From Nephrocerus scutellatus (taxonomy: Eukaryota > Arthropoda > Insecta > Diptera > Pipunculidae): a stretch of DNA of 64,000 bases. The notes beneath the pieces are model-generated. The model had not been told where the DNA came from, ran no database searches, and worked only from the letters and a program-made list of their open reading frames with translations. Positions 45,125-55,379 of the stretch are shown here, in pieces. The stretch is taken from NCBI GenBank assembly GCA_947095585.1, contig OX352765.1:28178254-28242253 (forward strand), read 5' to 3'. Each line of letters starts with the position of its first letter. Position 1 is the first letter of the stretch. The position numbers and the translations under genes were made by a program.

Positions 45125-45611
45125 TTAAATTAAGAGTGGAGCAGCAGCAGTGTATTTTAATGGAACGGCAGCGACTGGGGAAATTGGAGCAGGGTATGCC
45201 AAAGGCGCATTGTACACAGTTGGGGCGATAATTTTAGCTGGAGCAGCAGCAAACGGAGTTGCGATCAGGGCGGCATTGTATCTGTTGTTGATGTCAAGGC
45301 GGCTGCTTGCACTGGCAGCATCCAAATGAGCGTTGTAAGCCAGCGGTGCGGAGTAAGCCAAAGGCGCTGAATACGCCAAAGGAGCCGCAGCCAATCGAGC
45401 TGAGTAGGCCAATGGAGCTGAATAAGCAAATGGAGCGGCAGCCAATGGAGCTGAATACGCCAGTTGTGCAACAACTCCTGGCTTGGCAGCAGCACAGGCA
45501 ATCATCGCGCAGACAACAATGATCTGTTGGGGAGGATTAAAAAAATCAAGTCAATCTTTTGTTTATCTTTTTATAAACTTTTAACCAATTATAACTTACG
45601 AATTTGGCCAT
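45125..45611 (-). CDS. Low-complexity cuticular protein CP4 (divergent core), two exons
   Basis: Predicted secreted cuticle protein of 136 residues, sister of CP2. Exon 1 (45600-45611) encodes M-A-K-F; the 76-nt phase-0 intron is 45524-45599. Exon 2 gives I-I-V-V-C-A-M-I-A-C-A-A-A (signal peptide), K-P-G-V-V-A-Q-L-A-Y-S, fewer A-P-L-A-Y-S repeats than CP2, the shared middle L-D-A-A-S-A-S-S-R-L-D-I-N-N-R-Y-N, and the end P-L-K-Y-T-A-A-A-P-L-L-I. The 13-residue difference from CP2 falls mainly in the repeat zone, consistent with replication slippage or unequal exchange. A variant ATTAAA poly(A) signal may lie near 45050. Coordinates include the intron. Confidence 0.9.
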
Positions 45612-45676
45612 TTTAGTTTGATGTTGTGGGATTTTTCTTCACTACTTCTACTGCGAGTACACTGGAAGAGCTCTCT

Positions 45677-45719
45677 GAACTGAATATGCTTTTGGTCAAA
45701 AAGAGCTCTAACTTATATA
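45677..45719 (-). promoter_or_regulatory. Core promoter of CP4: TATA box and initiator
   Basis: TATATAAG (minus strand, 45719-45712) and TTCAGTTC (45684-45677) are spaced about 35 bp. The block 45655-45700 is nearly identical to the CP2 promoter, whereas the TATA region itself has diverged. Confidence 0.8.
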
Positions 45720-46560
45720 CGATGTACGTTAGTGACTTAAGCACCAATTAAGCCGTGAAACATGATTACAATTTTAATTATGCAAAAAAATGAAAAACGG
45801 TTTAAATTTGTGACATTCAAATATTTGGGCGTAGCTTCGCGTCGATTGAACCAATTAAAGGTCGCTTCGAAACAATTTCATCAACTAACCAGTGACGCTA
45901 TTACACTGAAAGAAGTAAAAACGTAAATGGGGTGAACTGAATCGATTACACGGCCGTACGTGGTTTCTTTTCGTAACGACGTCTAAGGGCGTTTATTATT
46001 TTATTTATTTTGTTATTTCTTATTAGCATGGCACGGGAGTGCAATGGCTGTATGATAACTATTGAGTATTTGGTGATGGTACGAGAAGTGCGATATGAGA
46101 AGGAGAGACTCAGCGGTGAACTACCTGACAAATGTAAAAACCAAGAAATTGTCTTAAAAAGTCGTCGGGGAAAAGTGAAGTATAAGAACTAATGGACAAT
46201 TATCATTATTTAAAATACAGCTTTTCCTTGAAGAGTTATTGCCTGCGACTCAAAGATGAAAATTTGCTCCATTTTCAAACATCAATTGCAAGACGAAGTC
46301 ACGTCAAAACCATACGCATTTGATACAAGTACTGCTTTGATTATCCATAACTGAGTGACTGTAACATACCCCCTTAATATGAGATAAAATTTAGGATTAT
46401 TATTTGTTGATTCCAGTATAATTGATAAGAAAGTTCATTGGTAGTTAGAAAACCACTCGAATGTATGAACGTTCATTATTTTGACAGAAAAAATCTGTGG
46501 AACTAGAAAAATGATTCGTCTGCGCGTCAAAAAACAGGATCGATAATCCTGATGAGATTT
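45720..46560. other. Upstream flank of CP4; no gene recognised
   Basis: A 60-codon frame at 46010-46192 has no motif. The rest is AT-rich without recognised repeats. Confidence 0.5.
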
Positions 46561-46564
46561 TATT

Positions 46565-46860
46565 TACAGAAGAAATATCTATATAAATAAAAATGAAATT
46601 TTGTGCGGTTGTTATATATGGAAACTCACATTTACCAACCGATTTTTATGAAATTTTCAATGTATATTATTGGCAGGTGAAGGATGATTAAAGGCGATAG
46701 TATACCTCTTTTTCACCTCCCAGGGGCTGTGCAATATAAAATGTCAATATCAGCCACATTTACAAACCGATTTAAATAAAATTTTCAATGTAAATGATTG
46801 GCATAATCAGACCAGCCAGCCAGCCACCGGCACGCGAAGATAATAAAGAGAATTTAAAAA
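46565..46860 (+). repeat. (CCAG)n repeat family, diverged subfamily
   Basis: It has internal units with ACCAACCGATTTTTATGAAA and ACAAACCGATTTAAATAAAA words, then CAGACCAGCCAGCCAGCCAC, CGGCACGCGAAGAT and AGAGAATTTAAAAA. The terminus is conserved while the interior differs from the other copies, so this is a separate subfamily. Confidence 0.75.
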
Positions 46861-47044
46861 TGGTACAATAACTGCCAAAAATTAGTCTTGTATAGCATAT
46901 ATCATAAATTATACAAAGTCTTAAGTAAATGTTAGGATTTAGCCAATTGTTAAAAATTAATAAAACGAAATATGAGAGTAGGCTGGAGTAGGCTATCCTA
47001 CGAATAATATGTTTTATCAAGATCCTCTGTCTCTGTTTCAGCGA

Positions 47045-47525
47045 TGACCTATACATTAAATTCATTTATCTGGCTATTTCCCATGAGCACCGCTGGTGAA
47101 AGAAGCGATAAAACAGTGACATGCAGGCAACGTTCCTGCGGTATTCAAACGAGTCTATTGACTTCTCCAACGAAGCTTGTCGTTAACGCAAATATCGAGA
47201 ATTGCAAGGTTTCCTCGATGCAAGTGCCATTCATGGATAATGGCATGGGATTTCGGATTCGCTTAGACGACAGGAGACAGCATTGGGTTTTGGAAGCCTA
47301 AAATTCTAGTCGATTGTGTTCTCATTTTATTATGCTGTCAAGAATTTAACGAGCTTAAAATACGTAGTTGTTTAAGTACCACATGAGAAGTATGAGAAGC
47401 TGAGAGCACTGTCGTCAACGGAAGAATGAATTGGATTAGAAGTAATGGACAAGAGATTATTAATAAAAATGAGAAAGAGCGTCGGAGACAAAACAGAGCC
47501 TTGGGGAACCCCAGCATTTATCTGG
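47045..47525 (-). mobile_element. LINE RT fragment (Jockey/CR1-like)
   Basis: Minus-strand translation starts with N-A-G-V-P-Q-G-S-V-L-S-P-T-L-F (RT motif 4) near 47510. A decayed V-D-D-S in place of Y-A-D-D follows, then R-L-N-T-A-G-T-L-P-A-C-H-C-F-I-A near 47150. The C-terminal words match the LINE copy at 1.1-2.1 kb. It is truncated left of 47070. Confidence 0.75.
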
Positions 47526-48500
47526 CTATATGTCATGTGGAGCGAATAGATATCAACACTTCGGCCCGCATAGCCTTAGCCTTTGAATCTTGACGGACAG
47601 CGCAGTGTAGAAAAGCCTCACCTTAGATGGTGCATTGAATTGGAGGGTGACCTGTAAGGACAGATGAGAGATTACACACCGAAGTCAATAATAATTCATT
47701 TTGACATGCAAAAGTAGTTTTAAGCTTCATTTATAATATGCACTCTGCTAGACGTAAGATTAAGATTATGTGGGGTGTAAATATATGTATAAAGCTCAGT
47801 TAAGTATAGAGTTGTGCTAATCAGAAAAGATAGATAGGATATTGGCTATATAGGCCAACAAGAAGCGCACGTCTTGCCAGAATCAATCACATTCTTTGAT
47901 AGTTTCCTGATCTTATGTTGTACAGGCGACGCTTCTCCCTTCCACAGAGTGGGAGGTTATATCTGCACAATACGCGGGTACAATATACGGTTTTATTTAC
48001 ACACTGTGTAGATCAGGGTATCGGATTATTTTAAACAACATTTAATGTGATATCACCAGTACCTATCATAATACTATCACAGAAAATTGCAGACGAAAGA
48101 AAATCGACCAATACGCCACTGGTTGGTGTTATGTTGATCGATAAAACCGAACTACCCAATAAGCGATCGCAATTACTTGAAATTTATTAAGATGTACTTG
48201 ACCGCCGGGGGAAACCCCTAAACCGAACTATTTACCAGGTATTAATGGTTTGAAAAATTGGTGTCTGGTCAATGGACGATTTTTCTGTACGCATAAGAAA
48301 CTGCTCTATTCTTTAACCCATTTTCAATTTCAATTCAAGGTCAGTGGCGTACAAACCAAACCAATATTTTGTTTTATGCCGCTTGTACAAAATGTGCCAT
48401 GAATATTAATTTAAGGTTAAAACCGTTGAGCGCAGCGCATTAACGACAGCCTACAACGACTCACGTTCCGTCCGGTAAATCGAATGGCAATAGTAATAGG

Positions 48501-48535
48501 TATAAAAACCGGTCGCTGAATGTTCGATTCATCAC
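48501..48535 (+). promoter_or_regulatory. Core promoter of CP5: TATA box and start region
   Basis: TATAAAAACC begins at 48501 and GATTCATCACAA follows at initiator distance. The 5' UTR word AACTAACAGCAGCAGTCG is shared with CP6 and CP7. Confidence 0.8.
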
Positions 48536-48602
48536 AAATCAATCAGCCCAACTAACAGCAGCAGTCGCTTTAAGAACAACAAAAATAAACATAAAACTAA
48601 AA

Positions 48603-49112
48603 ATGTTCAAACTCGTAAGTATCCTCGTCGCAGTATCCTTTTTTTAAATACGATCACTTACAATTCTCTTATACTTCTAGGCCATTGTCATCTTTGCCGT
48701 CATCGCTTGTGCCGCTGCCAAGCCAGGTCTGATCGGCGCAGCTCCACTCGCCTACTCTGCACCATTGGTAGCCGCTGCACCAGCGGGAGTTATCACCGCC
48801 ACATCAAGCCAAGTGATCGCAAGGAATTACAATGGAATCGCTTCTGCTCCAATTGTTGCCGCTGCTCCAGTAGCTGTTGCTCCAGCCGCTTACAGTTCGC
48901 CGGTTTTAGCCAAATATGCTGCTCCAGCTGCATATGCCGCTCCTCTTCGCTATGCTGCATACTCTGCTCCACTCAGTTATGCTTCTTACTCCGCTCCTCT
49001 CAGTTACGCTGCATACAGCGCTCCATTGGCAGCTCCTTTCGGTTATAACGCCCCATTGAGTTATGCTGCTCCCTTAAAATACGCCGCCGCCGCCGCCCCA
49101 GTTTTATTTTAA
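48603..49112 (+). CDS. Low-complexity cuticular protein CP5 (SSQVIARN type), two exons
   Basis: Predicted secreted cuticle protein of 147 residues. Exon 1 (48603-48614) encodes M-F-K-L; the intron 48615-48680 is 66 nt (GTAAGT...TCTAG), phase 0. Exon 2 reads A-I-V-I-F-A-V-I-A-C-A-A-A (signal peptide end), K-P-G-L-I-G-A-A-P-L-A-Y-S-A-P-L, the core T-A-T-S-S-Q-V-I-A-R-N-Y-N-G-I, and a tail of Y-S-A-P-L-S-Y repeats ending A-A-P-V-L-F. It differs from CP6 at five positions (including Leu4 for Phe). Intron retention would stop after about ten codons. A poly(A) signal AATAAA lies at 49146. It resembles Drosophila 825-Oak proteins; the structural cuticle role is inferred. Coordinates include the intron. 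Confidence 0.93.
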
Positions 49113-49585
49113 GAATTCGAATGATTAACCCGACATGAAGAACTGAATAAATAATTTAAAAAAACAACCAAATATTTTTAATTTCTGATTTCTTTAACCA
49201 TTTTGTTGTTATTTTAATGATATGTCCAATCATGTTTTAAGGAATTGATACAACGCGATCGGTGACCCTAGAATCAATGACTAATCCTGCAGCAGATGTT
49301 ATATATGCGCAGCTAGTAGATAAATACCATCTAAAGCCACCATACTATACAACTGAACTGAAGAATCTATGTTTATTCAGGCGCACTGGAGTGAAGATGA
49401 AAGAAAAAGATAATTCATTTATTAACAATATTAAGAAGCAGTTTGCGCCTCTCATTCTCAGCAAGAGCCATTCGAATGCCATTGAACTATTAATGGTTGC
49501 AGTATTTCCATAAATCAAAGCATGCCTGCAGAAGACTGCCACTAGCACTCTAAACCAACTACAAGCAGCTGCTAGTACCAGGTCC

Positions 49586-50080
49586 ATAAGCCCATAAGCA
49601 CGCATTTTGGACAATAGAGCTTGTTGCCGAACTCTGTCAAATGCCTTTAAAATATCGAGTGCAACAGTTTTCTTTCACCAAATTTATGCAAAGACCGGTT
49701 CCAGTGTTCGGTGAGATATACCATCAAATCACCAGTGGAACGTTGCCCACGTAATCCGTACTGCCGGTCACTAAGGATTTCGTTGGTTTCAAGATGTTTT
49801 GTGAGCTGAAAATTGATCAGCGTTTCTATAACCTTTGAAAGAATGGATGTAAGTGATATGGTTTGGTACGAAGAAGGAGATGACGGATCCCCCTTTTTTG
49901 GCAGAGGCTGTTTTCCAACTTCTCGGGAAGAGTCCAGAAGAATAGGATAGATGGAATAGGTTACGTAATGGTAATTACTTGGAAAAACACCTTTTCAGAG
50001 CTAATGGGTAAATACCATCTCAGCCCAGCGATCGGGTACACATGACGGTAAGAGAAGGTCCATAACCAAAAATAGTTCAG
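49586..50080 (-). mobile_element. Jockey/CR1-type reverse transcriptase fragment
   Basis: Minus-strand frames give F-P-R-S-W-K-T-A near 49915, K-K-G-G-S-V-I-S-like sequence, the fingers region, and V-A-L-D-I-L-K-A-F-D-R-V-like sequence near 49650 with the first catalytic aspartate. A-L-L-S-K-M-R-A-Y-G-L-M follows. It stops at the right edge of duplication copy A. Confidence 0.8.
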
Positions 50081-50780
50081 TCATATTTTCGAGTGATAGG
50101 TAGATCCGCTATATTTATGTACATATCCTTTTTTCCCATTTCGTTTTTCATGAAAAGAAATTCAAAGCCAAACAGATACATTATTATAATTTTTTTTTGC
50201 TTTGCTTTTGCTTTTAAGCTTTTTTCGTGACTTGCATTAGTTAATTTTACATAATGAAAGGGACAGAAATAGAGTCAGACGCACCCATTAGTCGGTAAAT
50301 GTCCTCCAGCATACAGGATATGAATTTGAATTTTCTGTTTCAATTTAAAAATCTGACGGGGTACCACCTGAACCAATCTCTGGTATCTTTGCTAACGTAT
50401 AACAGTAGTTTTTTATTCTGATTTATTATCGCACCCACTCTGTACATTTATGCTCTGTGGGGTATCCGTTTTTTTGAAATTTATGTTAAATTTGCTTAAC
50501 CTACAAACGACAATGCAAAGCTAAAACTTCAGTTTAGAAATAAAAATATCTCAAGGATGCCTCCTCACTTTTTGTTTATTTTCAGTCAGGAGGATTTATT
50601 TTAATTTTGGTGATAAAGGTATATAACGAAGCCATTAAGTTTAAAATAATAGACAGAATTTAGGTCACAACGTTGGTTGGCCCAATTTCACTGTTACCTT
50701 GACAAAAAAAAGACAATGTAAAATCCACAGTACTATACTCTAAATTAACGGAACTAAGGTGGACATTGAATAATACTCAA
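50080..50780. other. AT-rich spacer, nothing recognised
   Basis: T-rich stretches (near 50191) and no motif-bearing frames. Confidence 0.5.
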
Positions 50781-51960
50781 TTGCGGACCTTGTATCTGTT
50801 GTAGGGCCTTCCAGGGTCGACAGGACGAAGAAGAGTAGTAAATCGCAGCCAATTACCTGCAGCGAAGGAGTGTTCCTCCCAAGGCACTTCTCTCAGATGA
50901 CACGGTAACAGTGGATTTTTCCAGACAGTGTAAACGGTGGTGTCGCTCCAGCTAGGATGAACGAATTGGTTAATATCTTATTTGGGGGCTGCCACAACAC
51001 CAAATCCTCATCAATACTCACAAGCAATGCTCCAAATATGAAAGGTGATTTTAATGTCAAAATTGGGATGGAGGACATAATTGTCAGGTAGAACAGCCTT
51101 CACGACACCACCTCTGAAAACGGTTTTAGGCTGATTGAGTTTGCTGCTGAAAGGAATATCACTAAAGAAGGAACACAGTTTCCTTATCTCGTGAGACATT
51201 CCTCCAGTATTGAAATTTTTGAGAAGCCAACATTAACTTGATCTACTAGATTTTGCAGCCAAGTTACAAAAGCGGATATATTGAAAAGCAACGAAAGGAA
51301 TCCTCGTAGTGGTCCATATGCCAGCACTGAAGCAGAAACGACCAATAAGGGATTTGCCCTTAAGGTGGGCAAGACTAAGTATTTGCTGTCAACAGAAATG
51401 GACACCTAACGAAGAATCACTCTTTCCAATCGCAGTTAAATTGCGCTAATAAAGCAATTAAGTCGTAACCATAAAGGTTTCAGAGAGGGACTTTGTAGAA
51501 CCCTTATATAAGACCTGTATTGACCTTGTATAAAACCTTAATCATCACAGCCTTGCTCTATGACGCTGAAGCATGGACTCTATCGAAGTCAAATAAATCC
51601 TTGGTCGAACCCAGTACAGATTTCTTTCGGCAGGTTCGGTCCCGTTTGCGTTAACGTGTTTTGGAGGATGTTATTACGAGCTGTAAATAGCGATAACAAC
51701 CTAGTGAAAAACTACGTAATGCATGTTTGAGATTATTAGTCATGTAGAGCGAATGGATATCAACACTTCGGCCCGCATAGCCTCGGAATCTTGTCCGGAC
51801 AGCGCAGTATAGGAAGGCCTCACCTCACCTTAGATGGTGCATTGAATTGGAGGGTGACCTGTAAGGACAGATTACCCAAAAACCGTGTTAATTGGAGAGA
51901 CATGTTACTTAAGGCTCAGGTTCACCCCCCAACTATAGGGCCACCGAAGTCAATAATAAT
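50780..51960 (+). mobile_element. RTE-type LINE remnant with large internal deletion
   Basis: The plus strand reads K-G-D-F-N-V-K-I-G near 51040 (endonuclease G-D-F-N motif), L-H-D-T-T-S-E-N-G-F-R-L-I-E-F-A-A-E and V-G-K-T-K-Y-L-L-S near 51370 (RT end; the Y-x-D-D core is lost). Then come E-A-W-T-L-S-K-S-like sequence near 51570 and the C-terminal G-Q-R-S-I-G-R-P-H-L, L-N-W-R-V-T-C-K-D-R-L and N-W-R-D-M-L-L-K-A-Q-V-H-P. The last ~220 bp also form the left edge of the segmental duplication. Confidence 0.85.
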
Positions 51961-52747
51961 TCATGGTGACATACAAATGTAGTTTTAAGCTTCAATTATA
52001 ATATGCACACTGCTAGACGTAAAATTAAGAGAATATGGGGTATAAACATATGTATAAAGCTCAGTTAAGTATAGAGTTGTGCTAATCAGAAAATATAGAT
52101 AGGATATTGGCTATATAGGCCAACAAGAAGCGCACGTCTTGCCAAAATCAGTCACATTCTTTGATAGTTTCCTGATCTTATGTTGTACAGGCGACGCTTC
52201 TCCCTTCCACAGAGTGGTAGGTTATATCTGCACAATACGCACCGGAGGTTATATTAACACACTGTGTAGATCGGGGTATCGCATTATTTTAAACAACATT
52301 TAATGTGATATCACCAGTACCTATCATAATACTATCACAGAAAATTGCAGACGAAAGAAAATCGACCAATACTCCACTGGTTGATCGATAAAACCCAACT
52401 ACAGAATAAACGATAACAATTACTTGAAATTTATTAAGATGTACTTGACCGCCGAGGGAAACCCCTAAACCGAACTATTAACCTGATATTCATGGTTTGA
52501 AAAATTGGTGTCCGGTCAAATGCCGATTTTTCTGTACGCATAAGAAACTGCTCTTTTCTTTAACCCATTTTCAATTTCAATTCAAGGTCAGTGGCGTACA
52601 AACCAAACCAATATTTTGTTTTATGCCGCTTGTACAAAATGTGCCATGAATATTAATTTAAGGTTAAAACCGTTGAGCGCAGCGCATTAACGACAGCCTA
52701 CAACGACTCACGTTCCGTCCGGTAAATCGAATGGCAATAGTAATTGG

Positions 52748-52782
52748 TATAAAAACCGGTCGCTGAACGTTCGATTCATCAC
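52748..52782 (+). promoter_or_regulatory. Core promoter of CP6: TATA box and start region
   Basis: TATAAAAACCGG begins at 52748 with GATTCATCACAA downstream, nearly identical to CP5. Confidence 0.8.
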
Positions 52783-52849
52783 AAATCAATCAGACCAACT
52801 AACAGCAGCAGTCGCCTTAACAACAACAAAAATAAACATAAAACTAAAA

Positions 52850-53361
52850 ATGTTCAAATTCGTAAGTATACTCGTCGCAGTATCCTTTTTTTTTAAATAC
52901 GATCACTTACAATTCTCTTATACTTCTAGGCCATTGTCATCTTTGCCGTCATCGCTTGTGCCTCTGCCAAGCCAGGTCTGATCGGCGCGGCTCCACTCGC
53001 CTACTCTGCACCATTGGTAGCCGCTGCACCAGCGGGAGTTGTCACCGCCACATCAAGCCAAGTGATCGCAAGGAATTACAATGGAATCGCTTCTGCTCCA
53101 ATTGTTGCCGCTGCTCCAGTAGCTGTTGCTCCAGCCGCTTACAGTGCGCCGGTTTTAGCCAAATATGCTGCTCCAGCTGCATATGCCGCTCCTCTTCGCT
53201 ATGCTGCATACTCTGCTCCGCTCAGTTATGCTTCTTACTCCGCTCCTCTCAGTTACGCTGCATACAGCGCTCCATTGGCAGCTCCTTTCGGTTATAACGC
53301 CCCATTGAGTTATGATGCTCCCTTAAAATACGCCGCCGCCGCCGCCCCAGTTTTATTTTAA
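52850..53361 (+). CDS. Low-complexity cuticular protein CP6 (SSQVIARN type), two exons
   Basis: Predicted secreted cuticle protein of 147 residues, the tandem twin of CP5. Exon 1 (52850-52861) encodes M-F-K-F; the intron 52862-52929 is 68 nt, phase 0. Exon 2 gives A-I-V-I-F-A-V-I-A-C-A-S-A-K-P-G-L-I-G, the T-A-T-S-S-Q-V-I-A-R-N-Y-N-G-I core and Y-S-A-P-L-S-Y repeats. It differs from CP5 by Phe4, Ser for Ala before K-P-G, Val for Ile before the core, Ala for Ser in A-Y-S-A-P, and Asp for Ala in L-S-Y-D-A-P. The charged Asp inside the repeat is unusual. A poly(A) signal lies at 53386. Coordinates include the intron. Confidence 0.93.
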
Positions 53362-53829
53362 GAATTCGAATGATTAACTGAACTGAATAAATAATTTAAA
53401 AAAAATATCATATATTTTTCATTAGTTGTTATTTTAATTATATGTCCAATCATGTTTTAAGGAATTGATCCAACGCGATCGGTGACCCTATAATCAATGA
53501 CTAATCCTCTTGCAGCAGAGTTAATATGTGCGCAGCTAGTAGATAAATACAACTGAACTGAAGAAGCTATGTTTATTCAGGCGCACTAGAGTGAAGATGA
53601 AAGAAAAATATAATTCATTTATTAACAATATTAAGAAGCAGTTTGCGCCTTCAAGAAGAAAATGCATCATACATCACAGCAATACTTCATTCTCAGCAAG
53701 AGTCATTCCAATGCCATTGAACTATTAATGGTTGCGGTATTCCCATCAATCAAAGCATGCCTTGCAGAAGACTGCCACTAGCACTCTAAACCAAGTACAA
53801 GTAGCTGCTAGTACCAGGTCCGACACATT

Positions 53830-54880
53830 AGCCACCCATTGCACTCCTATATATTTTTCCGGACGACTGCTGATGGTCCTTCTCGTACTTTTCCCGTCAT
53901 TTCATTTAATATTATGATTGCATCTCTTGAGCGGCAGTAACGGCAGCTGTTCCGGAGAAAACCCACCACTGGTATCTGCTCGTGCCTTCTCGTGTAAGCA
54001 ACCACAACTGCATAGACCACAAAATTCATTTCATTGAATGGGGAAATGAGGCCACCGCTCCGTTCTGCAACGGCTAGCAACTGATGTTTGTGTTTTTACT
54101 GTTCACATGCTCAGGGCAAGAGTGGCGTTAATTCGCCTTCTCTTAAGAGCCTTTCCTTTGACGAAAGCCATCAGGAAGCATGTGGTGCATCTTTAAGTGA
54201 AATTTACATGCAATGGCGATGATGATGATGATGATAATGTGGATACATTCCAAGCGAAGATGGGTGGCTGGCAGTTGTTGACACTGGGTGCGAATATTAC
54301 ATCAGTTGCAAGTAGAACAATAAAATTATCCCACAGGAAGTGCACGGATATAGTCTCTCGTCTCATCAACGCGATGCATTACAAAGTGAAGAGCGCTGGC
54401 ACAATGTGTATTGCATACGAAATTTTGGAGTTGTCCTGTTTTGTCATCACCCCGTTATTTAATAATGTAAATGTGAAAGTTTGCAATTTCATTAATGTTA
54501 CTTTCTTTTACAAGGAAGGGGCCTAACGAGTTTTAAGTTGATGCATTAATACGATCTTTTGACACTTTAAATCCGGATGCTGTTTTTATTTATTTTTGCA
54601 ACATGCGATACTCCTTCTCCTTACAATGGAATATCCAAAATTTGAATTTTTGCTTCTAAAGAAGTGAAATTTCTCTTAACGCTGTCTTTTTATTTTAAAC
54701 AGATTTAGTTAGGAACTTCAGGAACTTAATTTTCCAGGAATTAGTTTTAAAACAAGAAGTCGGCCTTTAATAAATACCCAAAATATTTTTTAGTACTAAC
54801 GATGCAAACATAACATAGACACAACATTAGGGTCAGTACGAGACATTATACTCAACAAACATCAACCTCAATCCTGTAAT
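53830..54880. other. Unassigned DNA with a GAT microsatellite
   Basis: A (GAT)n run near 54218-54233 gives an Asp-rich start to a 109-codon frame (54197-54526) that has no known domain. I do not treat it as a gene. Confidence 0.4.
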
Positions 54881-55190
54881 TTTTATATGTCATTCGCTTC
54901 ACACACCGACCCCTTTGGGTGCAACGAGTGCCTTACCGTCACTATTCATAACGGCGACCCAAAAACTATGGATTCCACACTAATATCATGTCATGCCCTT
55001 CACACTCTAGCCTCTATGGGTTGTACGGGTGCCCTACTGTCACTATTCAATTCAGCGATAAAAAAAAACTGTGGATGATAGGGGTGTTTTACTTACCTAG
55101 TATTTTATTCCTGATTCTAAGTCATATGTGTTTCAAGTTTGGCTTAAATTGCTCCGGGCGTCTTGCCACCGAGGGGTCTGTAAAAAAATG
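54880..55190 (-). repeat. Degenerate tandem repeat, two units (same family as 0.66-1.03 kb)
   Basis: CAAAAACTATGGATTCCACA and a second AAAAACTGTGGATGAT, with ACCGTCACTATTCATAACG and ACTGTCACTATTCAATTC, mirror the unit at the left end of the window in the opposite orientation. Spacing is about 110 bp. Confidence 0.65.
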
Positions 55191-55379
55191 ATATCCAACT
55201 GACACGGCAGTGCAAACAAAAGTCTGCTAAATCCAGCTAAAACAGCTTCATAGCATCAGAATCAGCATGCACCCATAAGAAAGTCCAAACAAATGCCTGA
55301 CTGTACAGCCATATTTTTTAAGGAAACCGATAAAAAATCAAAATTATTTTCGGGCTTGCCACGGGTTACTATCGATAAG

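Larger units (their letters stand above)
47532..49585 (+). repeat. Tandem segmental duplication, copy A (with CP5)
   Basis: This ~2.05-kb block matches 51739-53821 from its left edge (GTCATGTGGAGCGAATAGAT) to its right edge (GCTGCTAGTACCAGGTCC). It includes an RTE 3' tail, the promoter, a cuticle gene and its 3' flank. Differences are scattered substitutions and small indels. The two copies are separated by about 2.15 kb of other LINE fragments. Confidence 0.9.
51739..53821 (+). repeat. Tandem segmental duplication, copy B (with CP6)
   Basis: This block is homologous to 47532-49585. It has an extra ~80 bp in the RTE tail (ATTACCCAAAAACCGTG region) and an insertion near 53651. Copy B holds the complete RTE C-terminus, while copy A has lost part of it, suggesting B is closer to the parental arrangement on the left side. 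Confidence 0.9.

Noticed and set aside
48707..49048. Cysteine/serine-rich 113-codon frame overlapping CP5 (also at 52956 and 57193)
   Set aside because: It is the +1 shadow of GCT-rich Ala codons in the cuticle genes. It starts inside the signal-peptide exon and lacks its own promoter or splice logic.
54197..54526. 109-residue frame starting with an Asp run
   Set aside because: The Asp run is a GAT microsatellite, and the rest has no recognisable motif or gene structure.
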